Assembly: GCA_020631035.1 (NCBI GenBank)
Contig: JAHDIA010000208.1
Location: forward strand, 1-9,129
Source of the DNA: Chitinophagales bacterium
GTDB taxonomy: Bacteria > Bacteroidota > Bacteroidia > Chitinophagales > UBA2359
Reading direction: 5' to 3'
DNA: 9,129 nt
Below are positions 1 to 7,305 of the stretch, piece by piece. Under the pieces are notes generated by a model. That model was not told the DNA's origin and searched no databases. It worked only from the letters and a program-made list of their open reading frames with translations. A program made the position numbers and the translations under genes. Within the stretch, counting starts at the first letter, position 1, and the number at the start of each line of letters is the position of its first letter.

Positions 1-749
1 TAGAGCCGATGTTTGATGAACCTGAGTTAAATACCATAAAAATAGAGGAGGGAAGGTGTATTTTTGGGGCTTCTCGAACAATGGGCGATTTGTACTACTC
101 AGACGTTTTTAATCAAGCCATTCCCGATGCAACTTACTTCTTTAAATTGTTGTCCTCTACCCAAATCCGAAATATGGCAACCATTGGAGGGAACTTAGTC
201 AATGCTTCTCCCATTGGCGATTTTACCATATTTTTACTAGGACTAGACAGCGAATTGATTTTAAACAAAAATGGGGAAACAAGAACAGTCAAATTAAAAG
301 ACTTCTACAAAGGCTACAAACAAATGGATTTGGACCGAGAGCAAAATGAATATGTAGAAAAAATCAAATTTAAAGTACCTTCTGCTCAACACCATGTTCA
401 TTTTGAAAAAGTAAGCCAAAGAAAGTTCTGGGACATTGCCAGTGTCAATTCGGCTTCTTTGATAAAATTATCTGACAATCAAAGCATCGAGGAAATACAT
501 TTGTCAGCGGGTGGGGTAGGGCCCATTCCAATGTATCTTAGTAAAACTTGTGGATTTCTGCTAGGCAAAAAACTCAATCAAGAGAATCTGGAAAAAGCCC
601 TAGAAGTATTACAAGATGAAATATCTCCCATAAGCGATGCGAGAGGCTCGGCAACTTACAAACGAATGTTGCTTCGTCAATTATTCCTCGCCCACTTCCT
701 AAACATTGACACAGAAATTTTTGAAATCGAAAAATTGATCGGTGTATGA
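1..749 (+). CDS. xdhA: Xanthine dehydrogenase small (FeS/FAD) subunit, C-terminal part
   Basis: This is the FAD-binding part of the XdhA-type subunit, which passes electrons from the molybdenum site and the iron-sulfur centres to FAD and then NAD+. The reading frame is already open at base 3, so the gene starts upstream; the first in-window ATG at 9 lies mid-domain and is not the true start. At 177-221 the frame encodes ATIGGNLVNASPIGD, the classic flavin-binding motif of molybdenum hydroxylase FAD domains. The region after about base 380 matches the C-terminal subdomain of CO dehydrogenase-type flavoproteins and ends with a DARGSATYKR-type segment typical of the family. Family members are usually about 450-500 aa, so roughly half is visible; the N-terminal 2Fe-2S domain should lie to the left. 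The stop overlaps the next start as ATGA (746-749), which points to translational coupling with the partner subunit. Identity as an XDH FAD subunit is firm, and the substrate is inferred from the neighbours. Confidence 0.93.
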   Translation, partial: EPMFDEPELNTIKIEEGRCIFGASRTMGDLYYSDVFNQAIPDATYFFKLLSSTQIRNMATIGGNLVNASPIGDFTIFLLGLDSELILNKNGETRTVKLKDFYKGYKQMDLDREQNEYVEKIKFKVPSAQHHVHFEKVSQRKFWDIASVNSASLIKLSDNQSIEEIHLSAGGVGPIPMYLSKTCGFLLGKKLNQENLEKALEVLQDEISPISDARGSATYKRMLLRQLFLAHFLNIDTEIFEIEKLIGV

Positions 750-3031
750 TTGGTGTAGAAAAAGCAAGCAAAAAAAAGGCATTTAACATAGATGCGCCCT
801 ATCACGTAACAGGGCAAACCAAATACTTAGATGATGTCCCAGAATTGCAGGGAACCTTATATGCAAAGGTGTTTTACTCACCCATAGCACACGGACACAT
901 CCAACACATAGATGCCTCCAAAGCAGCAGCCCTAGTAGGCGTTGTACGTATTTTTTCCAATAAAGACATTCCTGGCGAAAACCAAGTAGGGGGCATCATT
1001 CCAGATGAACCTTTGTTGGCAGAAAAAGAGGTGCATTTCATTGGTCAGCCGATTCTCTTGGTCGTAGCAGAAACCGAAGAAATCGCCATTAAGGCACTCC
1101 AATTAATTGAGGTAGAAATAGAACCAAAAGAAGTCATTGTTGACCCTAGACAAGCTTTTTACAATGAGAGTCTTTTGAGCAAGTCTAGAACTTTTAATAT
1201 TGGAGACACCGACAAGGCTTTTGACAATTGCAAATACGTTTTTGAAGGAACAACAGAGTCAGGGGGACAAGAGCATGTTTATCTCGAACCACAAGGAGCC
1301 TATGCCATTCCACAAAACAGAGGCAGTATGCTCATTCATTCTTCTACTCAAGGACCAACCGCTGTACAAAGAACTTGTGCTAGGATTCTAGGCGTACCAA
1401 TGAACCAAGTAGAAGTGGATGTCAATCGAATTGGTGGAGGATTTGGAGGGAAAGAAGACCAAGCTTCTCCTTGGGCGGCAATGGTGGCATTGGCTGCGTA
1501 TTTACTACAAAAGCCCGTCAAGTACATCCTAGAAAGAAAAGAGGATTTGCAAATGACAGGCAAACGCCATCCCTATAAAAGCGAATACAAAATAGGACTA
1601 AATGAAGACTTGAGAATCATTGCCTATAAAGCAACCTTCTTTCAAAATGGGGGAGCGGCAGCAGATTTGTCTCCTGCTGTTTTGGAACGTACACTTTTTC
1701 ATGCGACGAATAGCTATGCCATTCCCAATGTCAATGTAACCGCCCATTGTTGCAAAACCCATCTACCACCCAATACCGCCTTTAGAGGATTTGGTGGACC
1801 ACAAGGAATGTTTGTCATTGAATCAGCCATTCACCGTGCAGCAAGAGAGTTGAATGTTTCGGTGGTGGAACTTCAAGAAAAAAACCTAATGGCCGATGGA
1901 CTAGAATTGCCCTATGGCCAGATTGTAGAAGAGTGCCAAGCCCAAAAATGTTGGCATCAAAGCAAAAGCAATTTTGATTTTAAACAAGCAACTCAAGAGA
2001 TTGAAATATTCAATCAAAACAACAGATACCTAAAAAAAGGAATTGCCTTGATGCCTGTTTGTTTTGGTATTTCCTTCACCAATACTCCAATGAACAATGC
2101 AAGAGCATTGGTACACGTCTATAGTGATGGAAGTGTGGGCATTAGTACAGGAGCTGTAGAAATGGGACAAGGAGTCAGTACCAAAATGATTCAGATTGCT
2201 GCACAAGGGTTTGGAGTAGAAGCAGACAAGATAAAACTGGAAAATACCAATACCACCAGAGTTGCCAATACTTCTCCTTCTGCTGCCAGCGCAACCGCTG
2301 ACCTCAACGGAAAAGCCTTGCAAGATGCCACTCGCCAAATTGTAGAAAGACTGAATGTGGTTGTCTTAGAGGAATTGAAAATAGAAAAGGATGCGGACAT
2401 TCAATTAAAAAATGAATGGGTCTATGTAAATGGGGTACAATCCGATTTGCCTTGGAAGGACTTGGTACAAAAGGCATTTTTAAAACGGGTCAATTTGAGT
2501 GCCAAGGGACACTATTCAACCCCACGCATTCATTTTGACAAAACCAAAGAGAAAGGGCATCCCTTTGCCTATCACGTTTATGGTACAGCTATACTGACTA
2601 CGACAGTAGATTGTCTAAGGGGCAATTACGAATTTGACTCGGTACGCTTGGTACACGATTTTGGAGCGAGTATGAACACTGCTATTGACCTCGGACAAAT
2701 CGAAGGTGGTTTGGTACAAGGAATGGGGTGGATGACGCTCGAAGATGTAGTCTACAATGAAAAAGGAGAATTAAAATCCAATTCATTAGCGACTTACAAA
2801 GTGCCAGATTATTATACGGCTCCCAAGGAAATTGACGTACAGTTTTTGGAAACCGAAGGCAATGAAATGGCCATTCTTAAATCCAAAGCCGTAGGGGAAC
2901 CTCCATTAATGTACGGTATTGGAGCCTATTTTGCCATTGCCAATGCAATATTAGCTTTCAACCCCAAGGCAACAATTCCTTATAGCGCACCAATGACAAC
3001 CGAAAAAGTTTTATTGGCTTTGTATTCTTAA
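746..3031 (+). CDS. xdhB: Xanthine dehydrogenase large (molybdopterin) subunit
   Basis: Catalytic subunit, 761 aa, that hydroxylates hypoxanthine to xanthine and xanthine to urate at a molybdenum cofactor. The length is normal for a separate XdhB. An N-terminal aldehyde oxidase/xanthine dehydrogenase hammerhead domain (about residues 15-130) is followed by the molybdopterin-binding domain. Visible cofactor and active-site motifs are GGQEHVYLEPQ with Q175, GGGFGGKE with E237, TAFRGFGGPQG with R347, VEMGQG at 471-476, and KAVGEPPL with E718, the expected catalytic base. By homology with bovine XDH, E237 and R347 correspond to the purine-recognising Glu802 and Arg880, which aldehyde oxidases lack; this favours a true purine substrate. 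The ATG at 746 overlaps the upstream stop, fixing the start and implying an XdhA/XdhB complex in the cytoplasm. No XdhC-like cofactor-insertion gene is visible in the window. Confidence 0.96.
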   Translation: MIGVEKASKKKAFNIDAPYHVTGQTKYLDDVPELQGTLYAKVFYSPIAHGHIQHIDASKAAALVGVVRIFSNKDIPGENQVGGIIPDEPLLAEKEVHFIGQPILLVVAETEEIAIKALQLIEVEIEPKEVIVDPRQAFYNESLLSKSRTFNIGDTDKAFDNCKYVFEGTTESGGQEHVYLEPQGAYAIPQNRGSMLIHSSTQGPTAVQRTCARILGVPMNQVEVDVNRIGGGFGGKEDQASPWAAMVALAAYLLQKPVKYILERKEDLQMTGKRHPYKSEYKIGLNEDLRIIAYKATFFQNGGAAADLSPAVLERTLFHATNSYAIPNVNVTAHCCKTHLPPNTAFRGFGGPQGMFVIESAIHRAARELNVSVVELQEKNLMADGLELPYGQIVEECQAQKCWHQSKSNFDFKQATQEIEIFNQNNRYLKKGIALMPVCFGISFTNTPMNNARALVHVYSDGSVGISTGAVEMGQGVSTKMIQIAAQGFGVEADKIKLENTNTTRVANTSPSAASATADLNGKALQDATRQIVERLNVVVLEELKIEKDADIQLKNEWVYVNGVQSDLPWKDLVQKAFLKRVNLSAKGHYSTPRIHFDKTKEKGHPFAYHVYGTAILTTTVDCLRGNYEFDSVRLVHDFGASMNTAIDLGQIEGGLVQGMGWMTLEDVVYNEKGELKSNSLATYKVPDYYTAPKEIDVQFLETEGNEMAILKSKAVGEPPLMYGIGAYFAIANAILAFNPKATIPYSAPMTTEKVLLALYS

Positions 3032-3042
3032 TTTAATTTCCA

Positions 3043-4398
3043 ATGAGTTTAGTCATATACAGCCCCCAAACTTGGATTGACAATCAATTACAAGAAGCAA
3101 GCATCATCATAGAAGGAGAAAAGATTGTAGATGTTGCACTGGGAAATACTTATGCACAAAATGCAGATATAAAAGCAGAGGATGCTGTAGTAATGCCAGG
3201 AGCCATAGATGTACACGTTCACATCAACGAACCAGGGCGGACCGAGTGGGAAGGATTTGAAACGGCCACCCTAGCAGCAGCCAAAGGAGGACTGACCACT
3301 TTGGTAGATATGCCGCTTAATTCTAGCCCTGTGGTCATCAACAAATCAGCTTTGACGCAAAAAATAGCAGCCAGCCAGAACAAATTATCGGTCAATTGTG
3401 GGTTTTGGGCGGGTGCAGTTGATGGCAATGTCAACAACTTAATAGAAACCATTGAAGCGGGTTGTCTAGGAGTCAAGGTTTTTCTGACACATTCGGGTAT
3501 AGATGAATTTCCCAATATTAGCCTAGAAGAGCTAAACAAAATTATGCCAGAAATTGCGAGGCTTGATGTACCTTTGTTGGCGCATTGCGAATTGGATGCA
3601 GCAATAGAAGAGGCAACAATAGATAACACGTTCTTTGAAAAGCATCCTCAAAATTACCAAGCCTATTTGGCATCTCGCCCCAAGTCTTGGGAAAACAAAG
3701 CAATTGAAGCAATGATTCAATTGTGCAAAAAACACCAATGCAAAACACACATTGTACATCTTGCTTCTGCTGAGGCATTGAGTATGATAGTGACAGCTAA
3801 AGAGGCAAATTTACCACTGACAGTAGAAAGCTGTCCACACTATTTCTACTTCAATGCCGAAGACATACCCGACGGCAATACTTTGTACAAATGTGCGCCC
3901 CCTATTCGAGAACGAAGCAACAATCAGCAAATAAAAAACGCCATCAAAAATGGCTTGATTGATTTCATTGCTTCAGATCATTCGCCCGCTCCTGCCAATA
4001 TCAAGGAGTTAGAAACGGGCAATCTAAAAAAAGCTTGGGGAGGCATTGCAGGATTGCAATTTTTACTCTCGGCTTCTTGGACCGCTTTAAAAGAGGAAAT
4101 GAGTCTAGAAATGTTTATTCCCAAATTGACCAGTGAGCCTGCCAAGTTCTTAGGGCTACAAAATCAAAAAGGCAAATTGGCGAAAGCTTTTGACGCAGAT
4201 ATTACGATATGGAATCCAAAACAATCCTTTATCGTAAAAGAAGAAGACATACTACATAAACACAAAGCCTCACCCTATACCAATCAAAGCCTTTATGGAG
4301 AAACGATAATGACCATTGTCAATGGAAAAATTGCCTACGATCAAAACAAAAAAATAAAACAAAAAAACGGACAACTTCTTTTAAGAAGCGTCGGATGA
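3043..4398 (+). CDS. allB: Allantoinase
   Basis: Cytoplasmic amidohydrolase, 451 aa, that opens the hydantoin ring of S-allantoin to give allantoate. The length is standard for AllB. The binuclear metal site of the cyclic amidohydrolase family is complete: HVH at H58/H60, the lysine expected to be carboxylated at K145 (GVKVFL), H181 (LLAHCE), H239 (IVHLAS) and D312 (IASDHSP). The segment after the first metal motif, NEPGRTEWEGFETAT, is the allantoinase version of this stretch, and VESCPHYF around residues 263-270 is also typical. Dihydropyrimidinase or dihydroorotase would be the alternatives. The EPGR-WEG motif and the position between xanthine dehydrogenase and allantoicase argue against both. 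The gene starts 11 bp after xdhB with no room for a separate promoter, so the two are probably co-transcribed. Confidence 0.96.
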   Translation: MSLVIYSPQTWIDNQLQEASIIIEGEKIVDVALGNTYAQNADIKAEDAVVMPGAIDVHVHINEPGRTEWEGFETATLAAAKGGLTTLVDMPLNSSPVVINKSALTQKIAASQNKLSVNCGFWAGAVDGNVNNLIETIEAGCLGVKVFLTHSGIDEFPNISLEELNKIMPEIARLDVPLLAHCELDAAIEEATIDNTFFEKHPQNYQAYLASRPKSWENKAIEAMIQLCKKHQCKTHIVHLASAEALSMIVTAKEANLPLTVESCPHYFYFNAEDIPDGNTLYKCAPPIRERSNNQQIKNAIKNGLIDFIASDHSPAPANIKELETGNLKKAWGGIAGLQFLLSASWTALKEEMSLEMFIPKLTSEPAKFLGLQNQKGKLAKAFDADITIWNPKQSFIVKEEDILHKHKASPYTNQSLYGETIMTIVNGKIAYDQNKKIKQKNGQLLLRSVG

Positions 4399-4423
4399 GC
4401 GGGAGGACGCACGCTTGTACGAA

Positions 4424-4449
4424 GCATAAAGTATGCGCTGGTTAACCAG
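4424..4449. repeat. Two adjacent palindromes after allB
   Basis: GCATA-AAG-TATGC (4424-4436) is followed one base later by the perfect 12-bp palindrome CTGGTTAACCAG (4438-4449). No T-run follows, so a classical intrinsic terminator is not supported. A dimeric regulator site, an RNA hairpin or the remnant of a repeat element are all possible; the function is unknown. Confidence 0.4.
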
Positions 4450-4489
4450 ACTAAGTGTAGCCATGGAAGATGGACGTTGCACAATAATA

Positions 4490-4619
4490 AATTTAGAATG
4501 TAGAGTTACGAATTACGGATTTTCAGTGATTTCTTTTTTACTTTTAAAAAGTATAGGAATAAAATAAATCAAAGATATTTGTTGAGCTATTCGTAATTCT
4601 AAATTCGTAATTCGTAATT
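4490..4619. repeat. AT-rich inverted-repeat element with ATTCGTAATT copies
   Basis: AATTTAGAAT (4490-4499) recurs inverted as ATTCTAAATT (4596-4605), and TTACGAATTACG (4506-4517) recurs inverted as CGTAATTCGTAA (4606-4617). The right end carries three direct copies of ATTCGTAATT (4589, 4603 and 4610, the last two overlapping). The arms flank about 70 bp of AT-rich DNA containing the near-perfect palindrome TACTTTT-A-AAAAGTA (4539-4553). The two arm pairs are not fully collinear, so this is not a simple hairpin. It resembles a small intergenic repeat or MITE-like remnant lying directly against the allantoicase start. It is non-coding, and I see no convincing promoter in it. Confidence 0.5.
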
Positions 4620-4627
4620 TAAAAAAG

Positions 4628-5623
4628 ATGAACTTCGAAGAAAAATACATAGACTTAGCAGCAGAAAGATTGGGTGGAAAGGTACTATATGCCACCGATG
4701 ATTTTTTTGCAGAAAAAGAAAATTTAATCAAGCCAGGACGGGGAATATTTATTCCAGACAAATACACCGAACGAGGCAAATGGATGGACGGTTGGGAATC
4801 TCGTAGAAAAAGAGTATCTGGACACGATTGGGCAGTTTTACAATTGGGGACTGCTGGTAAGATTGCTGGTTTTGACATAGATACCAATCACTTCCTGGGA
4901 AATCATCCGCCTTTTGCTTCGGTAGAAGGAATTAACCTACAAGGAGAAATGCCAACGGATGAAAAAGGTTTAAATGCATTGGAATGGAAAGAGATATTAG
5001 GCAAGTCATCTCTTGAGCCAGGAAGTCAAAACAAATATGCTTGTGAGGATGAAATGACTTATACCCACTTGCGTTTGCATATTTATCCTGATGGTGGTGT
5101 GGCAAGATTTAGGGTATATGGCGAAGTGTTTAAAGATTGGAATTTGGTAGATGGAGAGCAAGAAATAGATTTGGCCGCCGCCGTTAATGGAGCGAAAGCT
5201 GTTTCGTGTAACGATATGTTTTTTAGCTCTAAAGACAATCTCATTATGCCAGGAAAGGGCGTCAATATGGGCGATGGTTGGGAAACCAAACGCAATCGTA
5301 CCCCCAACAACCGAGATTGGATAGTGATACGCTTGGCGCAGCCTGGAATCATTCACAAAGCCTTGGTCGATACCCATCATTTCAAAGGCAATTATCCCGA
5401 TACTTGTTCTATCGAAATTTGTCATTGCGACAATGATGAGCAAGCCATTTGTGATGATGTGCAATGGACAACATTATTGGATAGACAAAAATTGTCGGCA
5501 CACTCCGAACATTTGTATGAACAAGAATTGCAAAACCAGCAAGTGGCGACCCACGTTCGCCTCAATATTTTTCCAGATGGTGGAGTGAGTAGATTGCGTT
5601 TGTATGGGAAGATCCAAAAATAA
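4628..5623 (+). CDS. alc: Allantoicase
   Basis: Hydrolyses allantoate to ureidoglycolate and urea. At 331 aa it has the normal length and the diagnostic two-repeat architecture of the family. Repeat 1 (about residues 14-168) and repeat 2 (about 187-330) carry the same motifs in the same order: DGWESRR (54-60) and DGWETKRNR (216-224); FDIDTNHFLGNHPP (82-95) and ALVDTHHFKGNYPD (245-258); YPDGGVARFRVYG (153-165) and FPDGGVSRLRLYG (315-327). Each repeat is expected to form a jelly-roll beta-sandwich. No signal peptide is seen, so the enzyme should be cytoplasmic. The ATG at 4628 follows A-rich sequence without a Shine-Dalgarno site, and the conserved fold begins soon after it, which supports the start. 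It is separated from allB, the preceding pathway step, by a 229-bp repeat-containing spacer and lies 33 bp before puuD. Choosing allantoicase over allantoate amidohydrolase is secure because the folds are unrelated. Confidence 0.96.
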   Translation: MNFEEKYIDLAAERLGGKVLYATDDFFAEKENLIKPGRGIFIPDKYTERGKWMDGWESRRKRVSGHDWAVLQLGTAGKIAGFDIDTNHFLGNHPPFASVEGINLQGEMPTDEKGLNALEWKEILGKSSLEPGSQNKYACEDEMTYTHLRLHIYPDGGVARFRVYGEVFKDWNLVDGEQEIDLAAAVNGAKAVSCNDMFFSSKDNLIMPGKGVNMGDGWETKRNRTPNNRDWIVIRLAQPGIIHKALVDTHHFKGNYPDTCSIEICHCDNDEQAICDDVQWTTLLDRQKLSAHSEHLYEQELQNQQVATHVRLNIFPDGGVSRLRLYGKIQK

Positions 5624-5656
5624 TTAAAGTTAGAAGTTTGAACTGATAAGCAACAA

Positions 5657-7075
5657 ATGAATTTAATACTTATAGCATTTATTGTGTTTATTCTTTTTGT
5701 CATTGTCGTTTTAAGGAGAACCAACGACTCTATGGCAGATTATTATGAAACTGCCAAAGCAACAGAAACCGCAGAAGGGGAACACATTGCGCATACTGTA
5801 GGAGAGGCGAAAACACTCAGTAGTTTTGTCATTCCGCTTTTAGTGGCGGTGGTATTGCTTGTAGTCTATTTTTTGGTAAAAGACAGCATCTACTTAGGAC
5901 ATATGAAAGAATGGATGAACCTAGCAATTCGGTGGTTCCATATTACCATTGGTATTGCCTGGATTGGTGCGTCCTTTTATTTTGTCTTCTTAGAAAATTC
6001 TCTCAACCGAACCAAGAATTTAAGAGATGAGTTAGCGGGTAATTTATGGGCGGTTCACGGTGGAGGATTTTACTATGTCGAAAAATACAAAATTGCCCCC
6101 AAGGTCATTCCAAAAGATTTACATTGGTTCAAATACGAAGCTTATTTTACTTGGTTATCGGGTATTGTCTTGCTCTTTGTGGTCTATTATTTCAATGCGG
6201 AATCTATGTTGGTGGACCCCAATGTGATGGACATTTCACCTTACTTTGCGACCTTCTTGGGTGTCGCCTCTCTAGCAGCGGGTTGGCTTATTTATGACTA
6301 TATGTCCAAGACACCACTGATCAAAAACAATCTTTGGTTTGCCATCATTGGCTTTACCATTTTAACAATTTTTGCTTGGTATTATGCCCATATTTTTTCG
6401 GGAAGAGCCGCTTACATTCACTTTGGCGCACTCATCGGAACCTTGATGGCGGGCAATGTGTTTTTTGTGATCATTCCTGCCCAAAAAGCCCTCGTTAAGG
6501 CGGCAAAAGAAGGAAGTTATCTCGATCCGTGGTTGGGCAAACATGCGGGATTGCGCTCTTTGCACAACAACTATTTTACCTTGCCTATTTTATTTGTAAT
6601 GATTAGTAACCACTTTCCGAGTACCTTTGGACACGAACAACCTTGGGCAATTTTGGCGGGAATTTCTCTGGGAAGTGCAGGCATCAAACACTATTTAAAT
6701 TTACAAGAAAAAGGCGAAAAATCGGTTTGGGTGATGCCTATTTCTGTAATGATTTTGTTGGGGGTAGTTTTTGCGACGGCTCCAGCCAAACCAGGCGAAT
6801 GTAATGACAATGTAAGCTTTACCGAGGTTTATTCTATCATTAATGAGCGTTGTGTGACTTGCCATTCGTCTAAGCCCACTCACCCAACTTGGACGGCTCC
6901 GCCCAATGGGGTTAAATATGATACTCCTGAGGAAATTCAGAAAATGTCAGAAAAAATTATGCAGCGTGTGGTGATTACCCAGACGATGCCACAAAACAAC
7001 GAAACAGGAATGCAACCAGAGGAACGGGATTTGATTCGGTGTTGGATAGAACAAGGTTCAAATATTGATTTTTAA
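5657..7075 (+). CDS. puuD: Membrane-bound urate oxidase PuuD with cytochrome c domain
   Basis: Integral membrane urate hydroxylase, 472 aa, that converts urate to 5-hydroxyisourate and is expected to send electrons to its own heme c, and so to the respiratory chain, instead of reducing O2 to H2O2 as soluble uricase does. The core begins near residue 84 with EWMNLAIRWFHITIGIAWIG, typical of the Urate_ox_N family, and includes VHGGGFYYVEKY (133-144), GRAAYIHFGALIGTLMAGN (249-267) and LHNNYFTLP (302-310). Around eight hydrophobic segments lie between residues 57 and 375. The C-terminal domain (about 380-472) has a heme c site CVTCH (C399, C402, H403), with M444 in QTMPQN the likely second axial ligand. 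An extra hydrophobic segment (residues 2-19) and a polar linker (20-55) precede the core. The symbol refers to the urate oxidase PuuD, not the unrelated E. coli puuD of putrescine degradation. Confidence 0.95.
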   Translation: MNLILIAFIVFILFVIVVLRRTNDSMADYYETAKATETAEGEHIAHTVGEAKTLSSFVIPLLVAVVLLVVYFLVKDSIYLGHMKEWMNLAIRWFHITIGIAWIGASFYFVFLENSLNRTKNLRDELAGNLWAVHGGGFYYVEKYKIAPKVIPKDLHWFKYEAYFTWLSGIVLLFVVYYFNAESMLVDPNVMDISPYFATFLGVASLAAGWLIYDYMSKTPLIKNNLWFAIIGFTILTIFAWYYAHIFSGRAAYIHFGALIGTLMAGNVFFVIIPAQKALVKAAKEGSYLDPWLGKHAGLRSLHNNYFTLPILFVMISNHFPSTFGHEQPWAILAGISLGSAGIKHYLNLQEKGEKSVWVMPISVMILLGVVFATAPAKPGECNDNVSFTEVYSIINERCVTCHSSKPTHPTWTAPPNGVKYDTPEEIQKMSEKIMQRVVITQTMPQNNETGMQPEERDLIRCWIEQGSNIDF

Positions 7076-7149
7076 TAGCAATAAAATGATAAAAATTAGG
7101 ACGGAACGCTAAGGGCATAAATGATGGTGTGTCCCCGCTTTACATTTCT

Positions 7150-7245
7150 ATGGCGTGCGATGGAATATTTTCCATATTCGATTGGGGGTGCCGTTTGTGG
7201 GACATACAGACGCACGGTCGTGCGTCTCTACAGGCTGCACGCCAT
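7150..7245. repeat. Hairpin-rich intergenic element between puuD and the fusion gene
   Basis: Outer arms ATGGCGTGC (7150-7158) and GCACGCCAT (7237-7245) are exact reverse complements. They enclose two internal hairpins: ATGGAA-TATT-TTCCAT (7160-7175) and the perfect AGACGCACG-GT-CGTGCGTCT (7208-7227). Together they could form a multi-branched cruciform or RNA structure. The stretch appears more G+C-rich than the other spacers and has no T-run, so it does not look like a simple terminator. The 230-bp spacer 7076-7305 contains no credible gene. It is most likely a dispersed palindromic repeat, possibly used as an RNA-processing or stability element. Confidence 0.55.
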
Positions 7246-7305
7246 ATCCATTGCAATCGGGCGTAATTTCGCACCTTTGGGTTCTCCGTCTCAAAACAAT
7301 AAAAT

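Noticed and set aside
3219..3629. 136-codon minus-strand frame inside allB
   Set aside because: It is antisense to the metal-binding region of allantoinase; the composition reflects the complementary strand of a real gene.
3043..4398. Dihydropyrimidinase/hydantoinase or dihydroorotase instead of allantoinase
   Set aside because: The EPGR-WEG segment after the HVH metal motif and the allantoin pathway context both fit allantoinase better.
4424..4449. Intrinsic terminator after allB
   Set aside because: Hairpins are present, but no run of T follows, so termination is not supported; kept only as palindromes.
4589..4619. CRISPR-like or tandem-repeat array from ATTCGTAATT copies
   Set aside because: There are only three short copies, partly overlapping and with irregular spacing, and no spacers.
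4513..4887. 124-codon minus-strand frame across the alc start
   Set aside because: It is antisense to the confidently identified allantoicase and to the AT repeat, and has no family resemblance. It is a shadow frame.
5006..5464. 152-codon minus-strand frame inside alc
   Set aside because: It is entirely antisense to the two-repeat allantoicase coding sequence and shows no motif of its own.
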